Assembly: GCF_002017875.1 (NCBI RefSeq)
Contig: NZ_MUFV01000002.1
Coordinates: 248,001 to 312,000, forward strand
Length of the DNA stretch: 64,000 nucleotides
Source: Deinococcus sp. LM3
GTDB taxonomy: Bacteria > Deinococcota > Deinococci > Deinococcales > Deinococcaceae
Reading direction: 5' to 3'
Within the stretch, counting starts at the first letter, position 1, and every line of letters starts with the position of its first letter. The notes beneath the pieces are model-generated. The model had not been told where the DNA came from and did not search any database. It saw nothing but the letters and a program-made list of their open reading frames with translations. Position numbers and translations under genes: made by a program. Shown here piece by piece: positions 40,179 to 49,108 of this stretch.

Positions 40179-42593
40179 GCGCAGCGCCATGCCGGTCACG
40201 TACTGGATGCGGATGTGCCGCTCCCTGGAGGTCTGCGCGCCCCGGCCCTTGCCGGGCTCGCCGACCAGACGGGCGTTCAGGTACGGTGTGTTCCCGCTGC
40301 CGCGCTCGATGCTGAGGGGTTCGAGTTCCTCCAGGACGCTGCGCCCGGCGCTGGGCTGCCCCGACCAGCCGACGTACTTCTCGACGTTGTACTGCACCAG
40401 CACGCGTTGCCCGGCCTCGATGGCGCGTTCCAGGAAGGCGCGTTTCTGGCGGGTGTCGTCCATGATGGTCAGTTCCGCCGAGCGGTTCTCCGGGACGGTC
40501 AGGTCGGTGGTGGGACTCAGGCCCAGGGTGTCCAGGGCGCGGCGCACGGCGTCCACGTTCGCGGCGTCCACCGTGAACAGGTTCGGGCCGATCACCGGGC
40601 CGATCAGGCCTTTCAGGCGCGGGTGCGCGGCCAGCGCGGCGGCCTGCGGATGAGACAGCAGCGCCACGCTCGCCAGGGACGGCGGGGGCGTCTGGCCGCT
40701 CCAGACGCCCAGTTGCAGCCGCAGCGCGCCCGGCAGGCGACCCTTGACGCGCGCCTCCAGGTCCGGCAGGAACGACGCGGGCAGAGCGCCGGGCGCGGTG
40801 GGCCGCAGTTCCAGGCGGCCGTCCGGGCGGGTGGCCACGCGGCCGCGCAGCAGTCCGCGGGCGTGCAGGTCCACGCTGCCCTCGGCGCGGAAGGAGCCGT
40901 CCGGGTTGAACGAGAAGGTCTGGGTGGGCGACCCGTCGGCCAGCAGGACCGGCGTGCCGGACGGGAGTTTGAAGTCGGTGCCGGCGGGCAGCAGGAAGCG
41001 CTCGCCGACCGGCGTGCCGCCGAGTTTCTTCAGGGCGGCGCCGCGTTCGGCGGGCGTGGGGTACTCCAGCAGGCTGACGGCGCGGTGCAGGGTCAGGCGG
41101 TCGCGGCGCGCCGCCCAGTCCTCCAGGCTGCGCTGCACGCCCGGCGCCAGGGGCGTGGCGGACCCGGCCTGCAACCCGGCCAGCAGGTCCGGTAGGCTCA
41201 GGCCGCTTTCCAGCGCGGCGTACACGCTCTGGCGGGTCAGGCGGTACGAGGCGGTCTGACCGTCGAAACGCACGGCCTCGGCGGCGGCCAGCAGGGGCCA
41301 CTGCTGCGGCGTGAGGTTGGCGGGGTACACCAGCAGGTCGAAGTTCGGTTGCAGGATCCAGGCCGGGCCGGACGGAGCGGGCGGGGTCATCAGGTGCGCG
41401 GGCGTGACGGCCGAGTCCGGTCCCTCGCCGCTGACGTGCACCAGTCCGGCCGCGCTCAGCTGCCCGCGCAGTGCCACGGCCGCCCACCGGTCCAGCGCGT
41501 CGGGCCGGGCTGACTGGCCGGGCCGGGACCCCAGCAGTTCCGGCGGCGTGACCAGCCGGGTCAGGCGGATCACCTCGGCCTGCGTGGTCGCGTGGGGCAG
41601 GGCGCGCAGCACGGCGCCCAGCAGTCGCCGCACGACCGTGACCGAGTTGAAGGACACGCGGGCGTCCTCCGGATGGACGTGCCCGCTCGGGCCGCTCAGG
41701 ACGGCGCGCAGCCGCGCCGGGTCGAGGGTCGTCAGGTGCCGCTCGGCCTGCGCGGTGACCGTCACGCGGTCGCCCTCGCGGATCAGCAGGCCCAGGTTCA
41801 GGCCCGCGATCACCCAGCCTTCCAGGTCGTCCACGGCCGTGACGCTCCTGGCGAGGTTCTTCAGGGACGCGCGGCTGATCGTGCCGGTCTTCGTGACGGC
41901 CAGCGGGTGCAGGCGCACGCCGCGCAGCACCTCCAGCAGCCGCAGGGGCGTCAGGTCCGTCTGGCCGGGCGCGGCCGGCACCTCGGTCGGGGGGGCCGTG
42001 ATGGGCGGGGCAGGTTCCGGCGGCAGCAGGGGCCTCAGGCGCGGGTCGAGCAGGACCCGGCTGGGCAGTCGTCCCAGCGGTTCGAACTGGCTGTAGTACG
42101 ACTGCATCCAGACGTTCGGGAGTGCCTCGGGCAGCAGCAGACCGCCCGTCAGCAGTTCCCACAGGGCGGCGGCCCCGGTGAATTCCGACACCGAGAAGTC
42201 CCCGACCCTGCCCTTCGGACTGCCGAACACGCGCGGGTCGCCGCGCAGGTCCCGCAGTCGCAGGAAGACGTGCAGGTCCCAGCCGTCCATGAATCCGCCC
42301 TGCCGGGCCACCTCGTTCAGCGCCGCGCGTTCCATGACGCTCAGGCTCGCCACCAGTTTCCGCAGCGCCTCCGGGCTGCTGCGCACCTGACCGATCACCT
42401 CGGCCGCGCGGGCGCCACTGCCGATCTTCTCGCCGCTGTACCGGGCCGCGATTCTCTGCTGGTACGGGCGAGGCAGGCGGCTGATGGAATCGTCGAAGTC
42501 CTGGGCCTTGCGTTCCTCCAGGGCCGCCACGGCGTCCAGCGCGACCTTCGCGTTGGCTTTCGTGAACGCCCCCTGGTCGGTGGGGCCACTCAC
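40176..42593 (-). CDS. Helicase-associated protein (XPB N-terminal-like / Helicase_C_3) with WYL-like tail
   Basis: This 805-residue protein has no NTPase motif of its own. The region around WILQPNFDLLVYPANLTPQQW is typical of the helicase-associated (XPB/Ssl2 N-terminal-like) domain found next to bacterial XPB genes, as in Mycobacterium Rv0862c beside Rv0861c. The last 80 residues (AIEAGQRVLVQYNV..., LEELEPLSIE, YLNARLVGE, HIRIQYVTG) resemble a WYL-type domain; this is inference. Its GTG start overlaps the AT-hook gene's stop. It is third in an XPB, AT-hook, associated-protein operon, probably handling DNA repair or remodelling. The stop overlaps repeat copy F. Confidence 0.85.
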   Translation of the reverse strand: MSGPTDQGAFTKANAKVALDAVAALEERKAQDFDDSISRLPRPYQQRIAARYSGEKIGSGARAAEVIGQVRSSPEALRKLVASLSVMERAALNEVARQGGFMDGWDLHVFLRLRDLRGDPRVFGSPKGRVGDFSVSEFTGAAALWELLTGGLLLPEALPNVWMQSYYSQFEPLGRLPSRVLLDPRLRPLLPPEPAPPITAPPTEVPAAPGQTDLTPLRLLEVLRGVRLHPLAVTKTGTISRASLKNLARSVTAVDDLEGWVIAGLNLGLLIREGDRVTVTAQAERHLTTLDPARLRAVLSGPSGHVHPEDARVSFNSVTVVRRLLGAVLRALPHATTQAEVIRLTRLVTPPELLGSRPGQSARPDALDRWAAVALRGQLSAAGLVHVSGEGPDSAVTPAHLMTPPAPSGPAWILQPNFDLLVYPANLTPQQWPLLAAAEAVRFDGQTASYRLTRQSVYAALESGLSLPDLLAGLQAGSATPLAPGVQRSLEDWAARRDRLTLHRAVSLLEYPTPAERGAALKKLGGTPVGERFLLPAGTDFKLPSGTPVLLADGSPTQTFSFNPDGSFRAEGSVDLHARGLLRGRVATRPDGRLELRPTAPGALPASFLPDLEARVKGRLPGALRLQLGVWSGQTPPPSLASVALLSHPQAAALAAHPRLKGLIGPVIGPNLFTVDAANVDAVRRALDTLGLSPTTDLTVPENRSAELTIMDDTRQKRAFLERAIEAGQRVLVQYNVEKYVGWSGQPSAGRSVLEELEPLSIERGSGNTPYLNARLVGEPGKGRGAQTSRERHIRIQYVTGMALR

Positions 42594-42943
42594 GGCTGGC
42601 CCCCGGTCACGCGGGGCGTGTGCCCGGCGCGGCGCAGGGCGTCGAGCGCGGCGGCGTCCGTGCCGGGGCGCAGCAGCGCGAACGTCGGCGCGAGCCGCTC
42701 GGCGACGTGCGGACTCAGCCGCGCGTCGCTCAGGAGGGCGTCCAGGTCGGCCGGGTCCTGCACTTCCAGCAGGGTCAGGCCCGCGTGGACGGTCAGGCGT
42801 TCGGGAAGAAAGGTGGGCTCCGGCAGGGCCGGGGCCGCCTTGGAGCGGGAAGCTCTGGCCGGTGCGGGCGCGGCGGGCGTGGTCGTCTCGTCAGGCCGCA
42901 CCTTGGGGGGCCGTCCGCGTCGTTTGGGAGTCTGGTCGGTCAT
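42590..42943 (-). CDS. Small AT-hook-like protein
   Basis: This 117-residue protein is not assigned to a known family. Its N-terminus reads KRRGRPPK, a good match to the AT-hook core GRP flanked by basic residues, which binds the minor groove of AT-rich DNA. A Pro/Ala/Thr linker and a compact acidic C-terminal region follow. It lies between the XPB-like helicase and the helicase-associated protein, and its stop overlaps the latter's start. It may load or tether the helicase pair. In a high-GC genome, an AT-hook would favour unusual sites. Confidence 0.75.
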   Translation of the reverse strand: MTDQTPKRRGRPPKVRPDETTTPAAPAPARASRSKAAPALPEPTFLPERLTVHAGLTLLEVQDPADLDALLSDARLSPHVAERLAPTFALLRPGTDAAALDALRRAGHTPRVTGGQP

Positions 42944-43019
42944 GAGGTACGTGCATGCTGCGCATGGAACGGCGCGCTGTCAATGCCGTGACGGCACGCC
43001 GGCCCACCGGCCAGAGCGC

Positions 43020-44702
43020 CTACAGTTCGCTCTCGTCGATGATGTCGTACGTGTAGCCCTGCTCCGCGAGGAACAGCTGCCGGTGGTGCGCGTAGTCCTC
43101 CTCGACGGTCTCGCGGGTGACCAGCGAGTAGAAGTGCGCGCCGCGTCCGTCGGCCTTGGGGCGCAGCAGTCGCCCGAGCCGCTGCGCTTCCTCCTGCCGG
43201 GACCCGAACGCGCCGGACACCTGCACGAGCACCTCGGCGTCCGGGAGGTCCAGCGCGAAGTTCCCGACCTTGGAGAGCAGCAGCACCCGCAGCCGCCCCT
43301 CGCGGAACGCCTGGAACAGCCGTTCGCGTTCGCGCTGCGGGGTCTTCCCGGTGATCAGCGGCGCCTCCAGGTCGGCGGCCATCAGGTCCAGCTGGTCCAG
43401 GTACGCGCCGATCACCAGGGTCGGGGCGTCCGGGTGGCGGGCCAGGACGGCGCGCAGCGCGGCGCGCTTGGCGGGGTTCACGGCGGCCAGCCCGTGCTTC
43501 TGCCGGTCGGGCGCGGCGGCGTACGCGGGCCGCTCGTCGGCCGGGAGACGCAGGCGCACCTCGGCGCAGGTGGCGGCCGCGATCCAGCCCTGCGCTTCGA
43601 GGGTTTTCCAGGGCTGGTCGTAGCGTTTCGGGCCGATCAGGGCGAACACGTCGCCCTCGCGGCCGTCCTCGCGGACCAGGGTGGCGGTCAGGCCCAGGCG
43701 GCGGCGGGCCTGCACGCCGGCCGTCAGGCGGAACACCGGGGCGGGCAACAGGTGCACCTCGTCGTAGATGATCAGGCCCCACTCGGCCGCGCCGATCAGG
43801 CTCATGTGCGGATGCTCCTCCCCGGCGGGCGCGCCGGGGCGGCGGTGCGTGAGCATCTGGTACGTGCACAGCGTCACGGGCGCCAGTTCCCGCCCGGCGG
43901 GACGGCCCGGCGCGTACTCCTGCACGTCGTCGGGGGTCAGGTCCGTCTTGGCGAGCAGTTCGCGTTGCCACTGGTTAACGCTGGTGCGGTTGGTGGTCAG
44001 CACCAGCGTCCGCTGCCCCACGAGGCTCATGGCGACCATGCCGACCACGGTCTTGCCGGCGCCGGGCGCGAGGACGACCACGCCGGACCCGCCGGTGTCG
44101 CTGCCGCTCTGGTAGAACGCCTGCGCCGCCTCGCGCTGGTAGTCGCGCACGGTCAGGTCCGGCGCGAGGGTCACGGCGAACGGCGCGCCCGGCGCGTACC
44201 CGGCGTGGTCGTCGACGGGCCAGCCGGCGTCCATCAGGGCGCGTTTGAGTTCCCCGCGCGCTCCGGCGTCCACGGTGTACACCACGTCGCTCATGCGTTC
44301 GCGCAGCAGCGGTCCCACGGCCTTGTGGCGGGCCAGTTCGCTCAGCAGCGGGCCGTCGCCGGGCGCGGCGGACAGGATCAGCGCCTCGTCGAAGCGGTCC
44401 AGGGTCAGGCGGCCCCAGCGGCCCACCAGTTCGCGGATGTCGGTCACGACGTTCCCCGGCAGCGGGAATTTCGCGTGTCCTTCCAGCGCGCCCAGCATGG
44501 CGTCGGCGGTCATGCCGGTGCTGGCGGCGTTCCACAGCGACAGCGGCGTCACGCGGTACGTGTGCAGGTGCTCGGGGCTGCTCACGAGTTCCGCGAACGG
44601 CGCAATGGCCGCGCGGGCCTCGTCGGCGCGCGGGTTGAACGCCTCCAGGAAGACGCTGCGGTCCGCCTGCACGATCAGCGGGTTCATGGGATCGGTCGGC
44701 AT
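43020..44702 (-). CDS. XPB/Ssl2-like superfamily 2 DNA helicase
   Basis: This 560-residue SF2 helicase has an N-terminal domain (about 1-180), then Walker A LAPGAGKTVVG near residue 213, DEVH near 313 and the motif III region LGLTATLVRED. The latter carries an RED motif as in XPB. A C-terminal helicase half follows with LLSKVGNFALDLPDA and motif VI QRLGRLLRPKADG. Bacterial XPB proteins unwind DNA 3'-5' and act in repair. Two small partners follow in the same direction. The ATG at 44702 is accepted; ATG 44687 is possible. Confidence 0.9.
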   Translation of the reverse strand: MPTDPMNPLIVQADRSVFLEAFNPRADEARAAIAPFAELVSSPEHLHTYRVTPLSLWNAASTGMTADAMLGALEGHAKFPLPGNVVTDIRELVGRWGRLTLDRFDEALILSAAPGDGPLLSELARHKAVGPLLRERMSDVVYTVDAGARGELKRALMDAGWPVDDHAGYAPGAPFAVTLAPDLTVRDYQREAAQAFYQSGSDTGGSGVVVLAPGAGKTVVGMVAMSLVGQRTLVLTTNRTSVNQWQRELLAKTDLTPDDVQEYAPGRPAGRELAPVTLCTYQMLTHRRPGAPAGEEHPHMSLIGAAEWGLIIYDEVHLLPAPVFRLTAGVQARRRLGLTATLVREDGREGDVFALIGPKRYDQPWKTLEAQGWIAAATCAEVRLRLPADERPAYAAAPDRQKHGLAAVNPAKRAALRAVLARHPDAPTLVIGAYLDQLDLMAADLEAPLITGKTPQRERERLFQAFREGRLRVLLLSKVGNFALDLPDAEVLVQVSGAFGSRQEEAQRLGRLLRPKADGRGAHFYSLVTRETVEEDYAHHRQLFLAEQGYTYDIIDESEL

Positions 44703-44722
44703 ACGCCGGGCAGCATAGCGGC

Positions 44723-45720
44723 GTGAGGGCCGGGGCGGGGCGGAATGCGCGTATGGTGGGCCGCGATGCCCCGCCCTTCCCTGCCCGGCCTGTCCCTCCG
44801 GCGCGGCCGGTCCGCGTGACCGCGCCGGCCGCCACGCGCGTCTCCCGGCCCCTGCGCGGCGCGGCGCTGCTGGCGGGCGCGCTGCTGCTGTTCGCGTGCC
44901 TGGACGCCACCGTCAAGCACCTGACCGCCGAGTACCCGGTTCCGCTGGTCGCCAGCGTCCGCTACGCGGTGCAACTGCTGCTGATGACGGCCCTGCTCGC
45001 ACCCTCGCGCGGGCGGTCCATGCTGGTCACGCAGCGGCCCTGGCTGGTCGCGGCGCGCTCGCTGACGCTGGTGCTACTCACCCTGCTGATGAACTCGGCG
45101 CTGCAACGCCTGCCGCTGGCCGAGGCGACGGCCCTGTCGTTCGCGGCGCCGCTGCTGGTCGTGCTGCTGGCCCAGCCGCTGCTGCGCGAACAGGTCGGGT
45201 GGCTGCGCGGCGCGGGCGTTCTGGTGGGCTTCGTGGGCGTGCTGCTGATCGCCCGGCCCGGCGGGAACCTCGACCCGCTGGGCGTGACCCTGGCGCTGCT
45301 GGCCGCCGGATCGAACGCCGCGTACCAGCTGCTCTCGCGGCTGCTGAGCGGCACGGAACGCCCGGTGAACCTGCTGTACTCCAGCGCCCTGATCGGCACG
45401 CTGTGTTTCGGGCTGATGCTGCCGTGGTTCCTGAGCGGCCCGCCGCTGACGCCGCTGCGCGCCGCGCTGTTCCTGAGCCTGGGCGTCACGGGTGGCGGGG
45501 GCACCTGCTGTTCACGCTGGCGTTCCGCGAGGCGCCCGCCTCGTTCCTGGCGCCCATCTCGTACCTGCAACTCGTGTGGGCGGCGCTGCTGGGCCTGCTG
45601 ATCTTCGGTCACGTGCCCGACCCGCTGGCCCTGACCGGCATGGGCATCCTGCTCGCGGCGGGCGTGAGCGTGGCCGCCTTCGGAGGGCACGGGAAGGAGG
45701 AGGCAGGAAGTGGCAAGTAG
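44723..45720 (+). pseudogene. EamA/DMT-family transporter, frameshifted in a G-run
   Basis: The protein is a ten-segment drug/metabolite transporter split by a frameshift at about 45497-45508. The first frame ends its family match at LFLSLGVTGGG, and the next frame resumes at once with HLLFTLAFREAPASFLAP and continues to the stop at 45720. Adding one G to the run in GGTGGCGGGGGCACC restores a single frame. It may be a real lesion or an assembly error. The start is uncertain: GTG 44723, ATG 44753 and GTG 44816 are possible, the last closest to the first membrane helix. The substrate is unknown. Confidence 0.85.
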
Positions 45721-45750
45721 GGGGTAGGGAGCGCGAAAGATGAACAGCGA

Positions 45751-45777
45751 GGGGCCCGGACATCGCGTCCGGGCCTC
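45751..45777. terminator. Bidirectional hairpin between convergent genes
   Basis: GGGGCCCGGA pairs with TCCGGGCCTC around a 7-base loop, giving ten pairs with one G-T. It lies between the EamA gene and the efflux pump, where both converge. There is no strong T-tract. Confidence 0.6.
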
Positions 45778-45801
45778 CTCTCCTGCCTGTGGTGGGGTCG
45801 C

Positions 45802-47724
45802 TCAGCCTTCCAGGGAGGCGAGACCGCCGGGTTCTCCCTTGCCCTCGCCCTTGCGGGGCAGGCGCAGGTTCGGCATGGGCAGTGAGGCCAGCAGCGCCAG
45901 GAACGCCACGAGGATGCTCACGAGGTAGATGCGGCTGACGGTCGTGGCGAACGCCTCCTTGAACGCGCGGCCCACGCGGTCCAGGGTGGTGTCGGACTGC
46001 TTCACCGCTTCGGCCTGCGCGGTGTCGAGGCCCTGCGTGACGCCCGCGATGACCGCCTCGCGGCCCTGCGGCGTGGCGATGGCCGGCGCCGTGATCGCGC
46101 GCAGCTGCTCGCCCAGCGCCGCCGGGACCTGCGGGCTGGCTCCGACCGCCTGGACCGCCGCGACGTTGCCGGTGTTCACGGCGTCCGTCACGGCCGCGCG
46201 CAGGCCGCTGAAGCCTTCCTCAATGGCCTGCCCGGCGCTCTGCTTGGCGGCGGCCGCGTCGAAGGCCACGCTGGGGCTGCCCTCACCGCCGCCCTGCGGT
46301 GCGCTGCTGCTCATCGATTCGAGCTGCGCGCGCAGGGCGGGGGGCGCGTCGGCCCGGACGGGTTCCAGTTGACGGTCGATCTGGCCGGGCAGCGTGGCAG
46401 TCAGGATCGCACCGAACACGGCGGTCCCGATGACGCTGCCGAACTGCTGGAAGAACTGCCCGCTGCTGGTGGCCACGCCGATCTCCCAGGGTTTCACGGC
46501 GTTCTGGATGGCGAGGTTGTACAGCGGCAGCGCCGGCCCCAGGCCCAGGCCCAGCACGACCATGTACAGCACCACGCGCAGGTACGGCGTGTCGGCGTTC
46601 AGGGTGCTGAGCAGCCCGAAGCCGCCCATCATGAGCAGCAGGCCGATGATGATCATGGTCTTGTAGTACCCGAGGCGCGAGGCCAGTTGCCCGCTGCCGA
46701 TCGCGCCGGCGATCAGGCCCATGGTCAGGGGGATCGTGGCGGTCCCGGCGGCCGTGGCGGACACGCCCTGCACGTTCACGAGGTACAGGCTCAGGAACAG
46801 GATGGCGCCCAGGAACGCCGCGCCGATGAAGAAGCGCGCCAGGACGCCCCACGCGAAGGTCGGGTTCTTGAACAGGCTCAGGGGCAGGATGGGGCTCTCG
46901 TGACGGGACTCGACGAACAGGAACAGGCCCAGCGCGGCGGCGCTCAGGGCGAACATGCCCAGCACGACCGGGCTGGTCCAGGCGTACGTGCCGTCCGCGC
47001 CGAAGGTCAGGGCCAGCAGCAGCGGCACGCTGAACACGATGATCAGCAGCGCGCCCAGGTAGTCGATCTTGGGTTTCAGGCCGCTGGCGAGGCGCGGCAT
47101 CTTCGTGAAGATGAACGCCAGCGCCACCAGGCCGATGGGCAGGTTCACGTAGAACACCCACCGCCACGAGATGTTGTCGGTCAGGAAGCCGCCCAGCAGC
47201 GGCCCGATCACGCTGCTCAGTCCGAACACCGCGCCGAACAGACCCTGGTACTTGCCGCGCTCGGCGGGCGCGAAGATGTCCGCGATGATCGCGAACGCCA
47301 CGCTGGTCAGGGCGGCCGCGCCGAGGCCCTGCAGGGCGCGGAACACCACGAGCTGCATCATGCCACTGCCGAACACGTTGTTCAGGAAGGGTTCGCCCGC
47401 CATGCCACACAGGGCGCTGCCGATCAGGAACACCACGATCCCGAACATCAGCACCGGCTTGCGGCCGTAGATGTCCGAGAGTTTGCCGTAGATGGGCACC
47501 ATGGCGGTGCTGGCGAGCAGGTACGCGGTCGTCACCCAGGAGTACAGGGACAGGCCGTCGAGTTCCTGCGTGATGCGCGGCAGGGCGGTCGAGACGATGG
47601 TCTGGTCCAGCGCGCTCAGGAACAGGCCGAGCAGCGTCCCGATCAGGATCAGGCGCTTGGTCGGGAAGTCCAGCGTCTCGGCGTAGTCGATGCGGCCCTC
47701 GGGGGCCTGCTGGGCGTGGGTCAT
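45802..47724 (-). CDS. DHA2-family (EmrB/QacA-type) multidrug efflux MFS transporter
   Basis: This 640-residue membrane exporter has about 14 predicted segments. The DHA2 signatures are LDQTIVSTALPRI in helix 1 and GKLSDIYGRKPV after helix 2. A soluble Ala/Ser-rich stretch of about 130 residues precedes the last helix, a common place for a periplasmic loop in this group. The ATG overlaps the MarR stop (ATGA), so regulator and pump form one operon. It probably exports toxic or antibiotic compounds by proton antiport. The substrate is unknown. Confidence 0.93.
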   Translation of the reverse strand: MTHAQQAPEGRIDYAETLDFPTKRLILIGTLLGLFLSALDQTIVSTALPRITQELDGLSLYSWVTTAYLLASTAMVPIYGKLSDIYGRKPVLMFGIVVFLIGSALCGMAGEPFLNNVFGSGMMQLVVFRALQGLGAAALTSVAFAIIADIFAPAERGKYQGLFGAVFGLSSVIGPLLGGFLTDNISWRWVFYVNLPIGLVALAFIFTKMPRLASGLKPKIDYLGALLIIVFSVPLLLALTFGADGTYAWTSPVVLGMFALSAAALGLFLFVESRHESPILPLSLFKNPTFAWGVLARFFIGAAFLGAILFLSLYLVNVQGVSATAAGTATIPLTMGLIAGAIGSGQLASRLGYYKTMIIIGLLLMMGGFGLLSTLNADTPYLRVVLYMVVLGLGLGPALPLYNLAIQNAVKPWEIGVATSSGQFFQQFGSVIGTAVFGAILTATLPGQIDRQLEPVRADAPPALRAQLESMSSSAPQGGGEGSPSVAFDAAAAKQSAGQAIEEGFSGLRAAVTDAVNTGNVAAVQAVGASPQVPAALGEQLRAITAPAIATPQGREAVIAGVTQGLDTAQAEAVKQSDTTLDRVGRAFKEAFATTVSRIYLVSILVAFLALLASLPMPNLRLPRKGEGKGEPGGLASLEG

Positions 47725-48251
47725 TCGGGGTCCTCCGGGATGGGTGGGCAGGTGCGGTCCGGCTGCCGGGCGTCCTGGGCGTGCAGTTCGGTCATGACGG
47801 CCTCGATGGTGTCGGCGGCCGCGCCGAGCAGGTCCACGCCGACCCGCCCGAACACCTGCTGGTAGGTCTCGTTGAAGCGGCGGTCCATGCTGTCCAGGAA
47901 GGCGTGCCCGTCTGCGGTGAGGGCGAGCAGTTTGGCGCGGCGGTCGTCCGGGTTCTCGCGGCGTTCCGCGAAGCCGCGCTGCACGAGGCGGTCGGTCAGG
48001 TGACTGGCGGCCGGGAGGCTCAGGCCGGTCAGGTCGGCCAGTCCGCCGATACTCAGGGCGGCGTGGGCGCGCAGCTGGTGCAGGGCCGTCATCTGCGAGA
48101 AGCTCATGTCGTCGCCCTGCAACTGGTCCTGCATGGCGCGCATGAGTTGCCCGGACACGTAGCGGTGCAGGGCTTTCATCTGCTCGCCCAGGCGCTGGGC
48201 GGCGGCGGCCGGATCGGACGGCAGGTCGGGTGTGGGGGAATTCTGGTTCAT
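47721..48251 (-). CDS. MarR-family transcriptional regulator
   Basis: This 176-residue winged-helix regulator has a recognition part GLADLTGLSLPAASHLTDRL and a wing ENPDDRRAKLLALTADG. The frame is open to 48464. ATG 48251 is preferred because GGAG lies ten bases upstream and the family fold begins soon after. It is the first gene of the MarR-pump operon. A perfect inverted repeat about 90 bases upstream (48343-48364) is a likely autoregulatory operator. Confidence 0.92.
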   Translation of the reverse strand: MNQNSPTPDLPSDPAAAAQRLGEQMKALHRYVSGQLMRAMQDQLQGDDMSFSQMTALHQLRAHAALSIGGLADLTGLSLPAASHLTDRLVQRGFAERRENPDDRRAKLLALTADGHAFLDSMDRRFNETYQQVFGRVGVDLLGAAADTIEAVMTELHAQDARQPDRTCPPIPEDPE

Positions 48252-48342
48252 CGTGTAGGGCGTCTCCTCTGGGTCTGTCCTGCCGTCGGTGCGCGGGACG
48301 GACCGCCTGTCGGCTGTCGACCGAATTGCTCTCAATCGTGAA

Positions 48343-48364
48343 ACTATTTCTGAGTCTAAATAGT
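48343..48364. promoter_or_regulatory. MarR operator candidate
   Basis: ACTATTT (48343-48349) and AAATAGT (48358-48364) form a perfect 7-bp inverted repeat with an 8-base spacer, in an AT-rich patch upstream of the MarR-pump operon. Half-site spacing and position suit a MarR dimer. Confidence 0.5.
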
Positions 48365-48865
48365 ATTTCCCATCACACCTGTCAGAGAGTCGAAAGAATT
48401 CACTCCTCGAAACGATCGACTGTACGCCCTTGGCACGCGCCGGGTCATAGGCCACATGGCCCACCCAGCAGCGGGCCGGGACCCGGGGGCTAGAAGTCTC
48501 TCCACAGACGACGAACCACCCAGCGACGGGCCGGGTGGTTCGAAGAGCGAAGAGGAATCCGCATCAGGATTGGTTCAGCAGACCTCCTGCGAAAGTCACT
48601 CTGACTCCTGAACATGCGCGGGGATTCCTCCTCGCAGACGACGGTAGCGGAGAGTAACTTCCATCTCGCAACACCCTCGTACAGGTGCTTGCCACGCTCC
48701 CAGCCGTTGATGCGGTGTGGGAGCATTGCCCGTTTAGCTCACCACAGAACTGAGTGCTTCGGCTTCGCCGTCCTGCGAAAGGGAGGGGTTAACCCATGAC
48801 TGAAGCCACGGGCTTGCGACCCTCTTTCGTCAAGGTTGCCGAAAACCCATTTTCGCAAGAGGTCT
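48365..48865. mobile_element. Insertion-element scar upstream of a truncated CobW gene
   Basis: The sequence differs in style from its surroundings. A hairpin GAACCACCC...GGGTGGTTC lies at 48513-48541. GGGTTAACCC lies near 48787-48795. AAGCC-acg-GGCTT, at 48803-48815, resembles IS200/IS605-type ends. At the junction the minus strand reads TAGACCTCTTGCGAAAATGG, which resembles terminal repeats of some IS4/IS5-like elements. No transposase remains; the 79-codon minus-strand frame at 48490-48726 is not recognised. The element family is uncertain. Confidence 0.45.
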
Positions 48866-49048
48866 AATGCCGGTCGCGCCGAATTCGTTGACGATTACGC
48901 CGATGCGCCGCCCCGGTGTGGTGAGGGCGAAGTGGTCGGCCGTGGAGCGGATGAGGTGGTTGACGAGGGTGGTCTTACCGGCGCCGAGGAAGCCGCCGAT
49001 GACGGTCACGGGAATATGTCGATCGCTCACCCGATGATATTGATACAT
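48830..49048 (-). pseudogene. CobW/G3E-family GTPase, N-terminal fragment
   Basis: Only the first 60 or so residues remain. The fragment holds the Walker A loop VIGGFLGAGKTTLVNHLI and the next strand IGVIVNEFGATGI. After that, the frame enters foreign sequence (RPLAKMGFRQP) and stops. The Walker B, CxCC and C-terminal parts are missing. ATG 49048 or GTG 49030 could be the original start. CobW-family GTPases handle Zn or Co delivery and are often Zur-controlled; a perfect dyad sits at the start. It is not expected to be functional. Confidence 0.85.
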
Positions 49049-49058
49049 CTTTATCAAT
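49039..49058. promoter_or_regulatory. AT-rich dyad at the start of the CobW fragment
   Basis: ATTGATA (49039-49045) and TATCAAT (49052-49058) are perfect inverted arms with six bases between. A Zur- or other metal-repressor site is plausible at a CobW-family gene, but the motif is not a clear match to a known Zur consensus. Confidence 0.4.
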
Positions 49059-49108
49059 AAGACAAGAGGGCGCCTGCCCGGCTGACCCGCACCATCCGCC
49101 CGGCCCGG

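Noticed and set aside
41592..44726. 1044-codon open frame on the plus strand over the helicase operon
   Set aside because: It is antisense to XPB and its partners; no domain or ribosome site, and typical of high-GC shadow frames.
48490..48726. 79-codon minus-strand frame in the insertion scar
   Set aside because: No recognisable family, no ribosome site, and it covers a hairpin; not supported as a gene.
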